The notes below the pieces were generated by a model. It did not search any database, had not been told where the DNA came from, and worked only from the letters and a program-made list of their open reading frames with translations. This document shows positions 17,314 through 25,778 of a DNA stretch of 64,000 nucleotides, in pieces. Within the stretch, counting starts at the first letter, position 1, and each line of letters starts with the position of its first letter. The position numbers were made by a program, and so were the translations under genes. The DNA is from Chelativorans sp. AA-79 (GTDB taxonomy: Bacteria > Pseudomonadota > Alphaproteobacteria > Rhizobiales > Rhizobiaceae): assembly GCF_029457495.1 (NCBI RefSeq), contig NZ_CP120362.1, positions 62,001-126,000 of the forward strand. The letters are read 5' to 3'.

Positions 17314-18613
17314 TCCGATCGTTGGCATCCTTGGTTTCGTCGGGACGATAGTGCTGATCGCCCTGCGGGTTCCGATCAGCATCGCTCTTGGTGTGAGCGG
17401 AATGGTGGGTCTCTACATTCTGGTCGGCTGGCCGGCCACCACCGGGCTGGTGCAGACCTCGGTGTATGGTTTCGCCGCGAGCTGGAGCCTTTCTGCGATC
17501 CCTCTTTTCCTGTTCATGGGCGCTCTTTTGGAAAAATCGAATCTGATTGCCAAGATTTTCCGGGCCGCGAGGCTTTGGCTGAGCGGTCTGCCGGGAGGTT
17601 TGGCAATGGCGGTCAACGTCTCGTCCGCCGCCTTTGCGACGGTGTCGGGCTCGAGCATGGCCACCGCGGCGGCCATGGGCCGGATGGCCATTCCCGAAAT
17701 GCTGGTCGCCGGATACAGCAAGAAGCTTGCGGCCGGATGCGTGGCCAGTGCCGGAACGCTGGGCTCGCTCATTCCGCCGAGCGTGCTGATGATCCTTTAC
17801 GGTCTGCTTGCAGAAGTATCCATCAGCAAGATGCTGCTGGCAGGCCTGTTGCCGGGGCTCCTGACCATGATCGTCTATATGCTGGCGATCCTTATCGTTG
17901 CCAATGTCAGGCCGGATTCGGCGCCGCGGATAGACATCCGCCCCAGCCTCAGCGAGCGGCTGAACAGCCTGAAGGGCGTCTGGCCCCTGCCGATCCTGTT
18001 TGTGCTGCTGCTGGGCGGGATGTATTTCGGCTTCATCACCCCGACCGAAGCCGCCGCCATGGGTGCGTTGTTGTCGCTGGTCTATGGGCTTGCGATGCGC
18101 GGCTTCACGCTGAAAGGCCTTGTCGAGGCAACGGTCAACACGCTCAACAGCACGGCGCAGATCTTCATGATCGCCATCGGGGCGGTGATCTTCACGCGGT
18201 TCCTTGCGATCTCGGGGCTGAACCCCTTTCTGGTCGAGGCGATCCAGGGTGCGAGTTTTCATCCCGTTTTCCTGTTCATGGCCGTATCGATCATGTTCGT
18301 CATCCTAGGAATGTTCCTCGATCCGATCGGTGTCATGCTGCTGTCGATTCCGGTCGTCATCCCGATATTCGACGAGCTTGGATACAACCTCATCTATATC
18401 GGCGTCATCATCGTGAAATTCGTCGAGATCGGATTGCTGACTCCCCCGATCGGACTGAATGCCTTCGTCGTCAAGAGCGTTGTCGGAGACGAGATCAGCC
18501 TTGCCGATATCTTCAAGGGCATCGGCATCTTTCTGGTCTGCGAGCTGATCATCATGATCTTGCTGATCGGGATCCCAGAGATTTCGCTATTCATCCCCGA
18601 ACGCCTCTCATGA
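17306..18613 (+). CDS. dctM: TRAP transporter large permease (DctM type)
   Basis: A 435-residue membrane protein with about 12 hydrophobic segments and DctM motifs: ALRVPISIALGVSG, PLFLFMGALLEKS, SGSSMATAAAMGRMAIPEM, the signature GTLGSLIPPSVLMILYG, and LLTPPIGLNAFVVK near the end. It carries the Na-coupled transport path. GTG at 17306 is taken as the start because it falls 12 bp after GGGAG and gives the usual N-terminus; no ATG is in frame nearby. It lies between dctQ (overlap 8 bp) and dctP (58 bp gap). Confidence 0.92.
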   Translation: MDDPIVGILGFVGTIVLIALRVPISIALGVSGMVGLYILVGWPATTGLVQTSVYGFAASWSLSAIPLFLFMGALLEKSNLIAKIFRAARLWLSGLPGGLAMAVNVSSAAFATVSGSSMATAAAMGRMAIPEMLVAGYSKKLAAGCVASAGTLGSLIPPSVLMILYGLLAEVSISKMLLAGLLPGLLTMIVYMLAILIVANVRPDSAPRIDIRPSLSERLNSLKGVWPLPILFVLLLGGMYFGFITPTEAAAMGALLSLVYGLAMRGFTLKGLVEATVNTLNSTAQIFMIAIGAVIFTRFLAISGLNPFLVEAIQGASFHPVFLFMAVSIMFVILGMFLDPIGVMLLSIPVVIPIFDELGYNLIYIGVIIVKFVEIGLLTPPIGLNAFVVKSVVGDEISLADIFKGIGIFLVCELIIMILLIGIPEISLFIPERLS

Positions 18614-18671
18614 CCGGGGCCGTCGGGCCAGGAGTGACCCACAGAACTACAACACAGCAAGGAGGAACAAA

Positions 18672-19781
18672 ATGCATGCCAAATTCATGAAGGCGATGAC
18701 TGCCGGTATGGTCGTAGCCGGATCTCTCACCCCCGGGGCTTCGGCCGTCAGCGCGGAGACGATCCGCTATTCCACCCTGGTGAGCGCCCAGCATACAGGG
18801 GTGCAGGACTCGATGAAGCCGTTCTTCGACACGTTGGAGGAGAAGTCGAACGGCGAGCTCAAGGGCCGCATTTTTCCGTCCGGGCAACTGCTCAGCGCCC
18901 GCGAGACCCTCAAGGGAATTGCCGATGGCGCTGCCGATGCGGGCCTCATCATTCCGCAATATTTCGGTTCGGAAATCCCGTCTGTCCACATATTGGGTGA
19001 CATGCTGAACCTGGGCGACGATCCGCTTGCGGTTGCCGGCGCGCTGAACGAAACGCTGTTGCTGGACTGTGAGCAATGCCTTGAGGAATATGCCGCATCC
19101 AATGCCTATCCGCTCACGAGCTATGCCTCGACCGAGTATATTCTGCAATGCAACCGCCCGGTCGCATCGCTGGAAGACCTTTCGGGGCTGCGCGTCCGTG
19201 CGGCGGGTATCATGGCATCCTATATGCAGGTGTTGGGCGCCAATGCGATCAGCCTGACATCATCGGAACAGGCCGAAGCCCTGGAGCGCAACCAGATTGA
19301 CTGCACCACCGCACCGATGGCCTGGCACAAGGCCTATGGCATGCGGGGAAGCGTTTCGCATGTCACCGATCTAAGCATCGGTATTTCACGCGGCTTCGGG
19401 CTTTTCGTGGTCAACAAGGATACGTGGGAAAGGCTTGGCGAGGAAAACCGCAAGCTGATCATCGACGCCGCGCCGGAAATGGTAGCCGGGATGATGTTCG
19501 GAGAGATCAACGCCGATTTGGCCGAGCGCAAATGGGCAACCGAGAACGGTGTCGAGATCCTGGAACCCCACGATGAGCTGCGCGCTGCCATCACCAACAT
19601 CCCCGGTGGCAAGGAGATCCTGCAGGAGCGGGCCGCGAAAGTCGGCGTGACGAACCTGGATGAACTGCTCGAGACGTTCGGCAAGAACCACGAGAAGTGG
19701 CAGGGCATCCTCTCCAGCAAGGGCCGGAGCCGCGAAGCCTTCGTGGAGGCCTTGCGTAGGGAAGTTTATTCCAAGCTGTAA
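18672..19781 (+). CDS. dctP: TRAP transporter solute-binding protein (DctP type)
   Basis: A 369-residue periplasmic protein. It has a signal peptide (MHAKFMKAMTAGMVVAGSLT, cleavage probably after ASAVSA near residue 28) and the DctP fold signature: FFDTLEEKSNGELKGRIFPSGQL, then LRVRAAGIMASYMQVLGA with the Arg that usually pairs with the ligand carboxylate, then QIDCTTAPMAWHKAYG. A strong AAGGAGG lies 8 bp before ATG. This subunit sets the specificity. Two cysteines in LLLDCEQCLEEY are unusual and may form a disulfide. Together with dctQM it should import a carboxylate, most likely an aromatic acid given hpaD2. Confidence 0.9.
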   Translation: MHAKFMKAMTAGMVVAGSLTPGASAVSAETIRYSTLVSAQHTGVQDSMKPFFDTLEEKSNGELKGRIFPSGQLLSARETLKGIADGAADAGLIIPQYFGSEIPSVHILGDMLNLGDDPLAVAGALNETLLLDCEQCLEEYAASNAYPLTSYASTEYILQCNRPVASLEDLSGLRVRAAGIMASYMQVLGANAISLTSSEQAEALERNQIDCTTAPMAWHKAYGMRGSVSHVTDLSIGISRGFGLFVVNKDTWERLGEENRKLIIDAAPEMVAGMMFGEINADLAERKWATENGVEILEPHDELRAAITNIPGGKEILQERAAKVGVTNLDELLETFGKNHEKWQGILSSKGRSREAFVEALRREVYSKL

Positions 19782-19916
19782 CGCGCCGACTACGCTCATC
19801 AGGCCAGATCACGAGCAAACCCAGAAGTGCGGGCGGTCTTGCCTGACATCCATTCGAAGCTAACAGGCTTTTCGTGTCAGTCGCCGCAAGGTGAGAGGGC
19901 GGAATCTCAAACGTTA

Positions 19917-19931
19917 GTTGCTAATAGCAAC
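19917..19931. promoter_or_regulatory. Palindromic operator at the second marR gene
   Basis: GTTGCTAATAGCAAC is a perfect inverted repeat with 6-bp arms around AAT. It ends 14 bp before the chosen marR start and would cover the ribosome-binding or early transcribed region. It is unlike the TTAAC sites tied to HpaR. It is the probable site for autoregulation by the MarR protein at 19945 and control of the oxygenase operon behind it. Confidence 0.6.
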
Positions 19932-19944
19932 AAAATTGCGTAAA

Positions 19945-20517
19945 ATGACCGCGAGAACTCAGCCGGGAGATTCAACGATTATTCGAACAGAGCAATCAGC
20001 GAACAGCGAAGCGAACCGGACCGGTGAGACACCGGCCCGTTCAAGGGAAATGCTTCACGCAATTCCCACAGTCCGCATCTTCGTTTTGTCGCATATCGCG
20101 ACGAGGTTGGCCGAGACCAACTACGGCCAGCTTGCCGGACTGCGTTTGACCGAAGCGCGGATACTGGTGGTGCTGGGCGTGCTCGGGCCCTCAAAGCTCG
20201 AACGGATCAACCGTGAAATATTCCTTGAAAAAGGGCTGGCTAGCAGAACTGTCTCAAGTCTCGTCGAACGCGGCCTGGTGTGCAGGGAACCGCATCAGAC
20301 GGATGGGCGCGCCGCGGAACTGTCGCTTACCGAAGACGGAAACGCACTGTTTCAGGACATTTACGAGAACATCCGTGCCTGGAACGAGGACTGGCTGTCG
20401 GTGCTGACGAATGTCGAACGGAACACCTTCCTGGACTGCATCGACAAGCTGACCAAAGCGGCGCGCGAGAAGGCATGCCAGCACTATGGCGCGCGGAACG
20501 CGGCGCGATCGTCATGA
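19945..20517 (+). CDS. MarR-family regulator of the oxygenase operon
   Basis: A 190-residue winged-helix protein. Helices around GLRLTEARILVVLGVLGPSK lead into the recognition segment KGLASRTVSSLVERGLV and the wing REPHQTDGRAAELSLTEDG. ATG 19945 is preferred over a TTG further up, which would put the operator palindrome inside the gene. A hydrophilic N-terminal tail of about 35 residues precedes the dimer helix. The stop overlaps the next start (ATGA), so it is the first gene of the operon 19945-27336. It is not close to HpaR; the effector is presumably a substrate or its CoA ester. Confidence 0.83.
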   Translation: MTARTQPGDSTIIRTEQSANSEANRTGETPARSREMLHAIPTVRIFVLSHIATRLAETNYGQLAGLRLTEARILVVLGVLGPSKLERINREIFLEKGLASRTVSSLVERGLVCREPHQTDGRAAELSLTEDGNALFQDIYENIRAWNEDWLSVLTNVERNTFLDCIDKLTKAAREKACQHYGARNAARSS

Positions 20518-21485
20518 CACAGGAACGGACCAGAAGCGCCAATATGGGAGCGTTGCGCAATGCGCGCGTGGTGGTAGTGGAAGAACTGGCAACCGATATC
20601 CGGTCGCTCGAGCTTGCGCCCCTCGATGATGATGGCTGGCCGGCAGCCGAGGCCGGCGCTCACATCGATCTGGTACTGCCGAACGGTCTAGTCCGCCAGT
20701 ATTCGATTATCAATCCCGGCGAGCCGGACCGCTATACAATCGCTGTTCTGCGGGAGTCCCGCGGCCGGGGAGGGTCGGCCTATATCTTCGACGAGTTGAG
20801 CGAGGGCGACGAGTTGCGAATTGGCGGGCCGCGAAACAATTTTCCGCTGATCGACAGGGGCCGGCCTGTCTGCCTCATCGCCGGCGGGATCGGCGTGACC
20901 CCCCTCCTCGCGATGGCTCGGGTGCTCGCCAGGTCCAATTCGCCCTGGCGGCTGTACTACTGCATTCGCGATCGGCGCCAACTCGCCTTCGGCGATCTGC
21001 TCGAGCAGTTCGGACCACATGTCGACATCCATGTTGACTCCGAGGAAGGCGGTCCGCCCGATCTGGAAGACGTCATTCGGTCCGAACGTGAGAGCGATTT
21101 CTACTGTTGCGGTCCAGCGCCCATGTTGGACGCGTTTCGCAAGGCCACGGCATCGCTGCCGGCGGACAGGGTTCGCCTCGAGTCGTTTGATCCAGTTGCC
21201 GAGTCCGGCGCAACCGACGAGAGCTTCGAGATCGAACTTGCGAGGACCGGCACCACCCTCGTCGTTCCGCCGGACAAGTCGATCATGACTGTCCTGGAAG
21301 AGGCCGGCGTCGCCATCCTCTACTCGTGCCGCAACGGCCAGTGCGGGACCTGCGAGACGACCGTTCTCGAAGGCGTTCCGGACCACCGGGATTCTCTGTT
21401 GACCGAAGAGGAACGGAAGGAGGGCAAGACCATGATGGTGTGTTGCTCTCGCGCCAAGACACCCAAGCTTCGGCTCGATCTGTAG
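20514..21485 (+). CDS. Oxygenase reductase: FMN/NAD(P)H domain with C-terminal 2Fe-2S ferredoxin
   Basis: A 323-residue phthalate-dioxygenase-reductase-like protein. The order is: flavin domain with RQYSIINPG (about 61-69), NAD(P)H domain with LIAGGIGVTPLLAMA (about 121-135) and CCGPAPMLDAF, then a plant-type ferredoxin whose cysteines are in CRNGQCGTCETTVLEG plus a distal Cys in VCCSRA. It passes electrons from NADH to the Rieske oxygenase, so no separate ferredoxin is needed, and none is present. ATG 20514 overlaps the marR stop. VanB, OphA1 and similar reductases share this layout. Confidence 0.9.
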   Translation: MTQERTRSANMGALRNARVVVVEELATDIRSLELAPLDDDGWPAAEAGAHIDLVLPNGLVRQYSIINPGEPDRYTIAVLRESRGRGGSAYIFDELSEGDELRIGGPRNNFPLIDRGRPVCLIAGGIGVTPLLAMARVLARSNSPWRLYYCIRDRRQLAFGDLLEQFGPHVDIHVDSEEGGPPDLEDVIRSERESDFYCCGPAPMLDAFRKATASLPADRVRLESFDPVAESGATDESFEIELARTGTTLVVPPDKSIMTVLEEAGVAILYSCRNGQCGTCETTVLEGVPDHRDSLLTEEERKEGKTMMVCCSRAKTPKLRLDL

Positions 21486-21510
21486 CTGTCGTGACGACAA
21501 GGAGAGAACA

Positions 21511-22347
21511 ATGACAAACGGGGACAATCCGGCCATCGGAAAGCGCATTCACGCTGACGGAATATCGACGAACTATCACGAGGCGGGCCAAGGCACTCCG
21601 GTGCTGCTGCTTCACGGGTCCGGAATAGGCGTGTCGGCCTATGCGAACTGGGAACGCACGCTTCCCGCGCTTGGGCGGCATTTCCATGCACTCGCGATCG
21701 ACGTTGTGGGCTTCGGGTTTACGGATGGTCCCGACGATGCGGAATTTAATCTGGACTACTGGGTGCGTCACGTCATCTCGTTCATGGATGCGAAACAACT
21801 CGAAAAGGTGCACCTCCTGGGGAATTCCTTCGGCGGGGCTTTGGCACTGGCGGTCACGGTAAGACATCGCGAACGCATCGACCGGGTGGTCTTGATGGGG
21901 TCAGCAGGCACGAAATTCGAGGTGCCGCCGGATTTCAATGCCGGTTTCGGCTATCGGGGCCGAAAGGAAGACCTAAAGGTTCTTCTGAAAAATTTCACGC
22001 TGAACCCCTCCTTGATTACTGATGATATGATCAATTTGCGCTTCGACACTTTCCATCGGCCTGGGTATGACAAGATTTTCGAGAAGCTCTTTCCCGGGTC
22101 GCGCGAAGAGAAGATGAATGTCCTGGTCACGCCGGACGAGCAGATCGCCGGCATCGAAAACGACGTGCTTCTGGTCCACGGACGCGAGGATAGGGTGGTT
22201 CCCAAAGAGACGAGCTTGCACATCTCGTCGCTCATTCCGGGCTCGGAGCTGCACATTTTCGGCCAATGCGGCCACTGGAGTCATCGTGACAAGGAAGCCC
22301 GATTCAATCAGTTGGTCACGGATTTTTACCGAAATGGACAGGCGTGA
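21511..22347 (+). CDS. Alpha/beta hydrolase, meta-cleavage-product hydrolase type
   Basis: A 278-residue alpha/beta hydrolase with nucleophile Ser106 in LLGNSFGGALAL, acid Asp227 in VHGREDRVVP and His255 in GQCGHWSHRD. The oxyanion HGSGIGVSAYANWE and GNSxGG elbow are those of DmpD/XylF/BphD-like C-C hydrolases, which cut 2-hydroxy-6-oxo-dienoates left by extradiol opening of alkyl- or aryl-catechols. AAGGAG lies 8 bp before ATG, 25 bp after the reductase. Its presence implies a ring-cleavage product with a ketone rather than an aldehyde, although no extradiol gene is in this operon. Substrate is not provable from sequence. Confidence 0.83.
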   Translation: MTNGDNPAIGKRIHADGISTNYHEAGQGTPVLLLHGSGIGVSAYANWERTLPALGRHFHALAIDVVGFGFTDGPDDAEFNLDYWVRHVISFMDAKQLEKVHLLGNSFGGALALAVTVRHRERIDRVVLMGSAGTKFEVPPDFNAGFGYRGRKEDLKVLLKNFTLNPSLITDDMINLRFDTFHRPGYDKIFEKLFPGSREEKMNVLVTPDEQIAGIENDVLLVHGREDRVVPKETSLHISSLIPGSELHIFGQCGHWSHRDKEARFNQLVTDFYRNGQA

Positions 22348-22411
22348 CGATCCGCATTCACAAGGTCATCAGGAATGACCTGTAACACTAGACAGCAAAG
22401 GAACAAGAGCT

Positions 22412-23662
22412 ATGGACGGTGCAAGGAAGAATATCCGCAACCGCTTCGGCGACGATTCTGTTCACTCGACAATTTATACCGATCGGGAACTGTTCGATGC
22501 CGAGATGAAGAAATTGTTCTACGACGGCTGGGTGTTCGTCGGACATGAATCGGAGGTTCCGAAACCGAACAACTATATCACGCGCATGATCGGCCGCGAG
22601 CCGGTGATCATGGTGCGCACGCGCGAGGGAAACATCAGTGTGGTTTCCAACAGGTGCGCGCATCGCGGCAACATGCTGTGCCATCAGCACAGCGGATCGA
22701 GCCGCAGCTTCTCGTGTGAGTATCACGGCTGGACCTTCAGCCATGAGGGGGATCTCGTCGGTGTGCCGCTTCCCGGCGGTTCGCACAAGGATTCTTCCTG
22801 TCTGGGGTTGCAGAAACCGGCGATGCAGGCCGAACATCGCGGTTTCGTGTTCATTACCTTCAACCCCGATGCCGGCCCCTTGGACGACCATCTCGGCAAG
22901 GCCAAGGATCTGATCGACCGGTCCGTTTCGCTTTCGCCGACCGGCAAGATTAAGCTCTCGGCAGGGTGGCTGAAGCAGCGTTTCCGCTGCAACTGGAAGA
23001 TGCTTCCGGAAAACTCCACCGACGGATATCACGCACCATTCACCCACGCTTCGTTCCTGCGGGTTTTTGCCCCGGATTCTCAATACAAGATGCTTTCCGA
23101 GAGCGAGGACGAACGCAAGTCCAAGACCGTTGACTGGGGTAACGGGCATGTCGCGCTCGAACATGCGCCTTCATACGAAGAACCGCTTCAATGGCTGGGC
23201 ACCACGAAGGAAAAGGTTCCCGACTACGTGGAATCCATGAAGGAGGCGTATGGCGAGGAAGAAGCCATGAGAAAACTCGTCGACGGACCGCCGCATTCGA
23301 CGGTGTTTCCCAATCTTTTCCTAGGCGAAATGAATATCGCCATCTTTCAGCCGGTCAGCGTTGACGAATGCGTGCTGTGGCATACCCCGATGTTGCTGGA
23401 CGGCGTTTCCGACAAACTGAACGCCCGCATCCTGCGCCAGTCTCAGGCGGCGATGGGACCGGCATCCTTCCTCTTGGCTGATGACGCGATAATATCCGAG
23501 CGTCAGCAGGTCGCTGCCGGCGGGCGCGGCGGCTGGATGGACCTCAGCCGCGGGCGCAAGCGCGAGGAAAAGCGCGAGGATGGGACCATTTGGGGACATA
23601 TCAGCGATGAAACCACCAACCGGGGTTTCTGGTCACACTATCGTGAGGTGATGCAGGCATGA
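22412..23662 (+). CDS. Rieske aromatic-ring-hydroxylating oxygenase, alpha subunit
   Basis: A 416-residue catalytic subunit. The Rieske centre is Cys82-x-His84 (NRCAHRG) and Cys102-x-x-His105 (SCEYHGW). The mononuclear iron site is His207 and His212 in NSTDGYHAPFTH, with the bridging Asp204. It would dihydroxylate an aromatic ring in the cytoplasm using electrons from the reductase at 20514. The stop overlaps the beta subunit start. In context with a CoA ligase, SCP2-type thiolase and DUF35 protein it resembles IpfA of ibuprofen degraders, which oxidises aryl-acyl-CoA at the side-chain carbon. On sequence alone the substrate is open. Confidence 0.9.
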   Translation: MDGARKNIRNRFGDDSVHSTIYTDRELFDAEMKKLFYDGWVFVGHESEVPKPNNYITRMIGREPVIMVRTREGNISVVSNRCAHRGNMLCHQHSGSSRSFSCEYHGWTFSHEGDLVGVPLPGGSHKDSSCLGLQKPAMQAEHRGFVFITFNPDAGPLDDHLGKAKDLIDRSVSLSPTGKIKLSAGWLKQRFRCNWKMLPENSTDGYHAPFTHASFLRVFAPDSQYKMLSESEDERKSKTVDWGNGHVALEHAPSYEEPLQWLGTTKEKVPDYVESMKEAYGEEEAMRKLVDGPPHSTVFPNLFLGEMNIAIFQPVSVDECVLWHTPMLLDGVSDKLNARILRQSQAAMGPASFLLADDAIISERQQVAAGGRGGWMDLSRGRKREEKREDGTIWGHISDETTNRGFWSHYREVMQA

Positions 23663-24180
23663 ACAGGAATGAAGGTAACAGCCTGACGGAAGTGAGTTCG
23701 GTCGATCGGCAAAGTCTGGTGGACTTTCTCAGTCTTGAGGCGAGATACGCTGATGAAGCCCGTTACGATGAATGGGACGACTTATTGGAATCAGACATGT
23801 TCTATTGGGTCCCGGCCGGTGACACCGAAGCTCCGAATCCCGAAACGACAGTGTCGGTCATTGCCGACAACCGGACCCGTCTGAAGAACAGAATTGCGCA
23901 ATTGAAAACTGGCTTGCGGTTGGCTCAGCAGCCGGCCTCGCCCATGCGCCGTCAGTTGTCGAATTTCGAGTTCAAGGCATTGAGCGAGAACGAATTCAGC
24001 GTCGAATGCAATTTTGCGCTGTTCGAGTATCGCATCCAGGCAACGCGGGAAATGACGATCTGGGCCGGCCGTTACGAGTACAGGCTGCGGCGCCGTGGTG
24101 ATTCTTTTGGTATGTTCTACAAGCGGGTGGAACTGACCAATGCCAGCGATCCCCTGCCGACGCTCGCCTTCCTGATCTAA
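23659..24180 (+). CDS. Ring-hydroxylating oxygenase, beta subunit
   Basis: A 173-residue SnoaL/NTF2-like small subunit. The opening VDFLSLEARYADEARYDEWDD and MFYWVPAGDTE, the ADNRTRLKNRIAQLKTGLRLAQQPASPMRR core in short, and EFKALSENEFSVECNF are typical of BphA2/XylY-type beta subunits, which hold the alpha3-beta3 hexamer together. ATG 23659 overlaps the alpha stop (ATGA), so the two are made in fixed ratio. The length is normal. It has no catalytic residues of its own. Confidence 0.9.
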   Translation: MNRNEGNSLTEVSSVDRQSLVDFLSLEARYADEARYDEWDDLLESDMFYWVPAGDTEAPNPETTVSVIADNRTRLKNRIAQLKTGLRLAQQPASPMRRQLSNFEFKALSENEFSVECNFALFEYRIQATREMTIWAGRYEYRLRRRGDSFGMFYKRVELTNASDPLPTLAFLI

Positions 24181-24194
24181 GAGCTGGAGAAGAA

Positions 24195-25778
24195 ATGATA
24201 CTCCCCGCTACAATGCTGGCCCGGATCAGTCGGAACTACGCTGGCAAGACGGCATATCACTGCGGTTCGTTGTCCCGCACCTGGGCCGAGATGAACGACC
24301 GCTCCGGTCGTCTCGCCGCGGGTTTGTTCTCCCACGGTATCACCAAAGGTGACAGCGTCGTCATCCTCGGGAAGGATTCAGTGGAGGTTTTCGAACACTA
24401 CTTCGCCTGCATGAAGGCCGGGTTTGTACGAGTGTCGATCAACTGGCGGTACGCCGCTGCGGAAATCGCCCATATTCTGGAGGATTGCGATGCAAAGGTC
24501 GTGCTTGTTCAGGCGGGTTTTGTCGACGTTCTGCGGGACGCGCTGGAGATTGGCGGGCTTCTCGACGACTGCACGCTGATCGGCTATGGTGAAGGCCACG
24601 GACTTGAAGAGGATTATGACCGGCTGATTGCCGGATCGGTGCCGCTGGAGCCGCAGGATCTGCTTCCCGAGGAGCCCCTGGTGATCAGCTACACATCCGG
24701 CAGTTCGGGAGCCCCCAAGGGCGTCATCCACAGTCACCGAAGTGTCGCTCTGATGATTTATCAGGGAGCCGTCTCGCGAGGCCTGACGACTGACGATGTC
24801 TGGTATCCGGCGATTGCTTCGTCGTGGATGGCCTGTGTCCTCGGCATGATCGGGCTAGTCAACGGCATGACCACCGTCATGATGGACGGATCCTTCAAAG
24901 TTGACAGTTTCATCGACGAGGTTAGCCGCTATAAGGTCACAGCCGCCCTCATGGTCCCGACAATGATCCGCCGGGTTCTGGACGCTTGCGAGGGTCGCGA
25001 GGAGGTGTTGTCATCGCTGCGTCTCCTGGCCTATGGCTCGGCACCGATCACGGTCAGTCTTCTGAAACGCGCCATGGATGCGCTTAATGTCCGTTTCCTG
25101 CAGACCTACGGGCTGACCGAAGGCGGCTGGCTGAGCCACCTGACGCCGAAGGATCATGACTACGCTCTGGCAAACAATCCGGACTTGCTCCGATCCGTCG
25201 GGCGTCCGGGCGGGATGTATGAAATCTCGATCCGCGATGGCGATACTGAACCAGTGCCCAACGGTGAAATAGGTGAAGTTTGGGTTCGCGGCGAAACGAC
25301 GATGCTGGGCTATCGCAACCTGCCCGAACTGACGAAGCAGGTTCTTGTCGACGGCTGGCTGAGAACCCACGATATCGGTCGTTTCGACGAGGCAGGATAT
25401 CTGTATCTTATCGACCGCAAGAATTTCATGATCATCACCGGCGCCGTCAACGTCTATCCGTCGAGCGTGGAATCCGTCCTCGAGCAGCACCCCGACGTGG
25501 CCGAGATCTGCGTAGTGGGCGCTCCTCATCCAGATTGGGGAGAGGCTGTGGTTGCCGTCGTCGCACCGCATAACGGCCGGCCCCTGCCGAGCGTGGAAGA
25601 CCTGAGGGCGTTCGGCGAGATTCATCTCAGCCGGATGGAACTGCCCAAGCACGTACTGCGACTCGACAGCTTTCCCCGCACGTCCACGGAGAAAGTGGAC
25701 AAACGGGCAATTCGCCAGTTTGTGCGCGAACAGACTAGCGCCCTGCCGTGGTGGCAGGGCAGAACTGTGGAGTCATGA
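24195..25778 (+). CDS. AMP-dependent acyl-CoA ligase, aryl-acid type
   Basis: A 527-residue ANL-superfamily enzyme. The phosphate loop ISYTSGSSGAPKGVIH lies at about 167-182. QTYGLTEGG holds the adenine contact, TMLGYRNLPELT and LRTHDIGRFDEAGYLYLIDRKNFMI contain the hinge Asp and Arg, and the C-terminal lysine is in RTSTEKVDKRAI. It would activate an aromatic or alkanoic acid to its CoA thioester with ATP. It follows the oxygenase beta gene by 14 bp and overlaps the thiolase. In the ibuprofen-type scheme the acid is activated before ring oxidation, which fits its place here. The acid cannot be named from sequence. Confidence 0.88.
   Translation: MILPATMLARISRNYAGKTAYHCGSLSRTWAEMNDRSGRLAAGLFSHGITKGDSVVILGKDSVEVFEHYFACMKAGFVRVSINWRYAAAEIAHILEDCDAKVVLVQAGFVDVLRDALEIGGLLDDCTLIGYGEGHGLEEDYDRLIAGSVPLEPQDLLPEEPLVISYTSGSSGAPKGVIHSHRSVALMIYQGAVSRGLTTDDVWYPAIASSWMACVLGMIGLVNGMTTVMMDGSFKVDSFIDEVSRYKVTAALMVPTMIRRVLDACEGREEVLSSLRLLAYGSAPITVSLLKRAMDALNVRFLQTYGLTEGGWLSHLTPKDHDYALANNPDLLRSVGRPGGMYEISIRDGDTEPVPNGEIGEVWVRGETTMLGYRNLPELTKQVLVDGWLRTHDIGRFDEAGYLYLIDRKNFMIITGAVNVYPSSVESVLEQHPDVAEICVVGAPHPDWGEAVVAVVAPHNGRPLPSVEDLRAFGEIHLSRMELPKHVLRLDSFPRTSTEKVDKRAIRQFVREQTSALPWWQGRTVES

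Noticed and set aside
20280..20513. Longer version of the oxygenase reductase
   Set aside because: The extra codons run antiphase through the marR gene; the ATGA overlap at 20514 gives the normal N-terminus.
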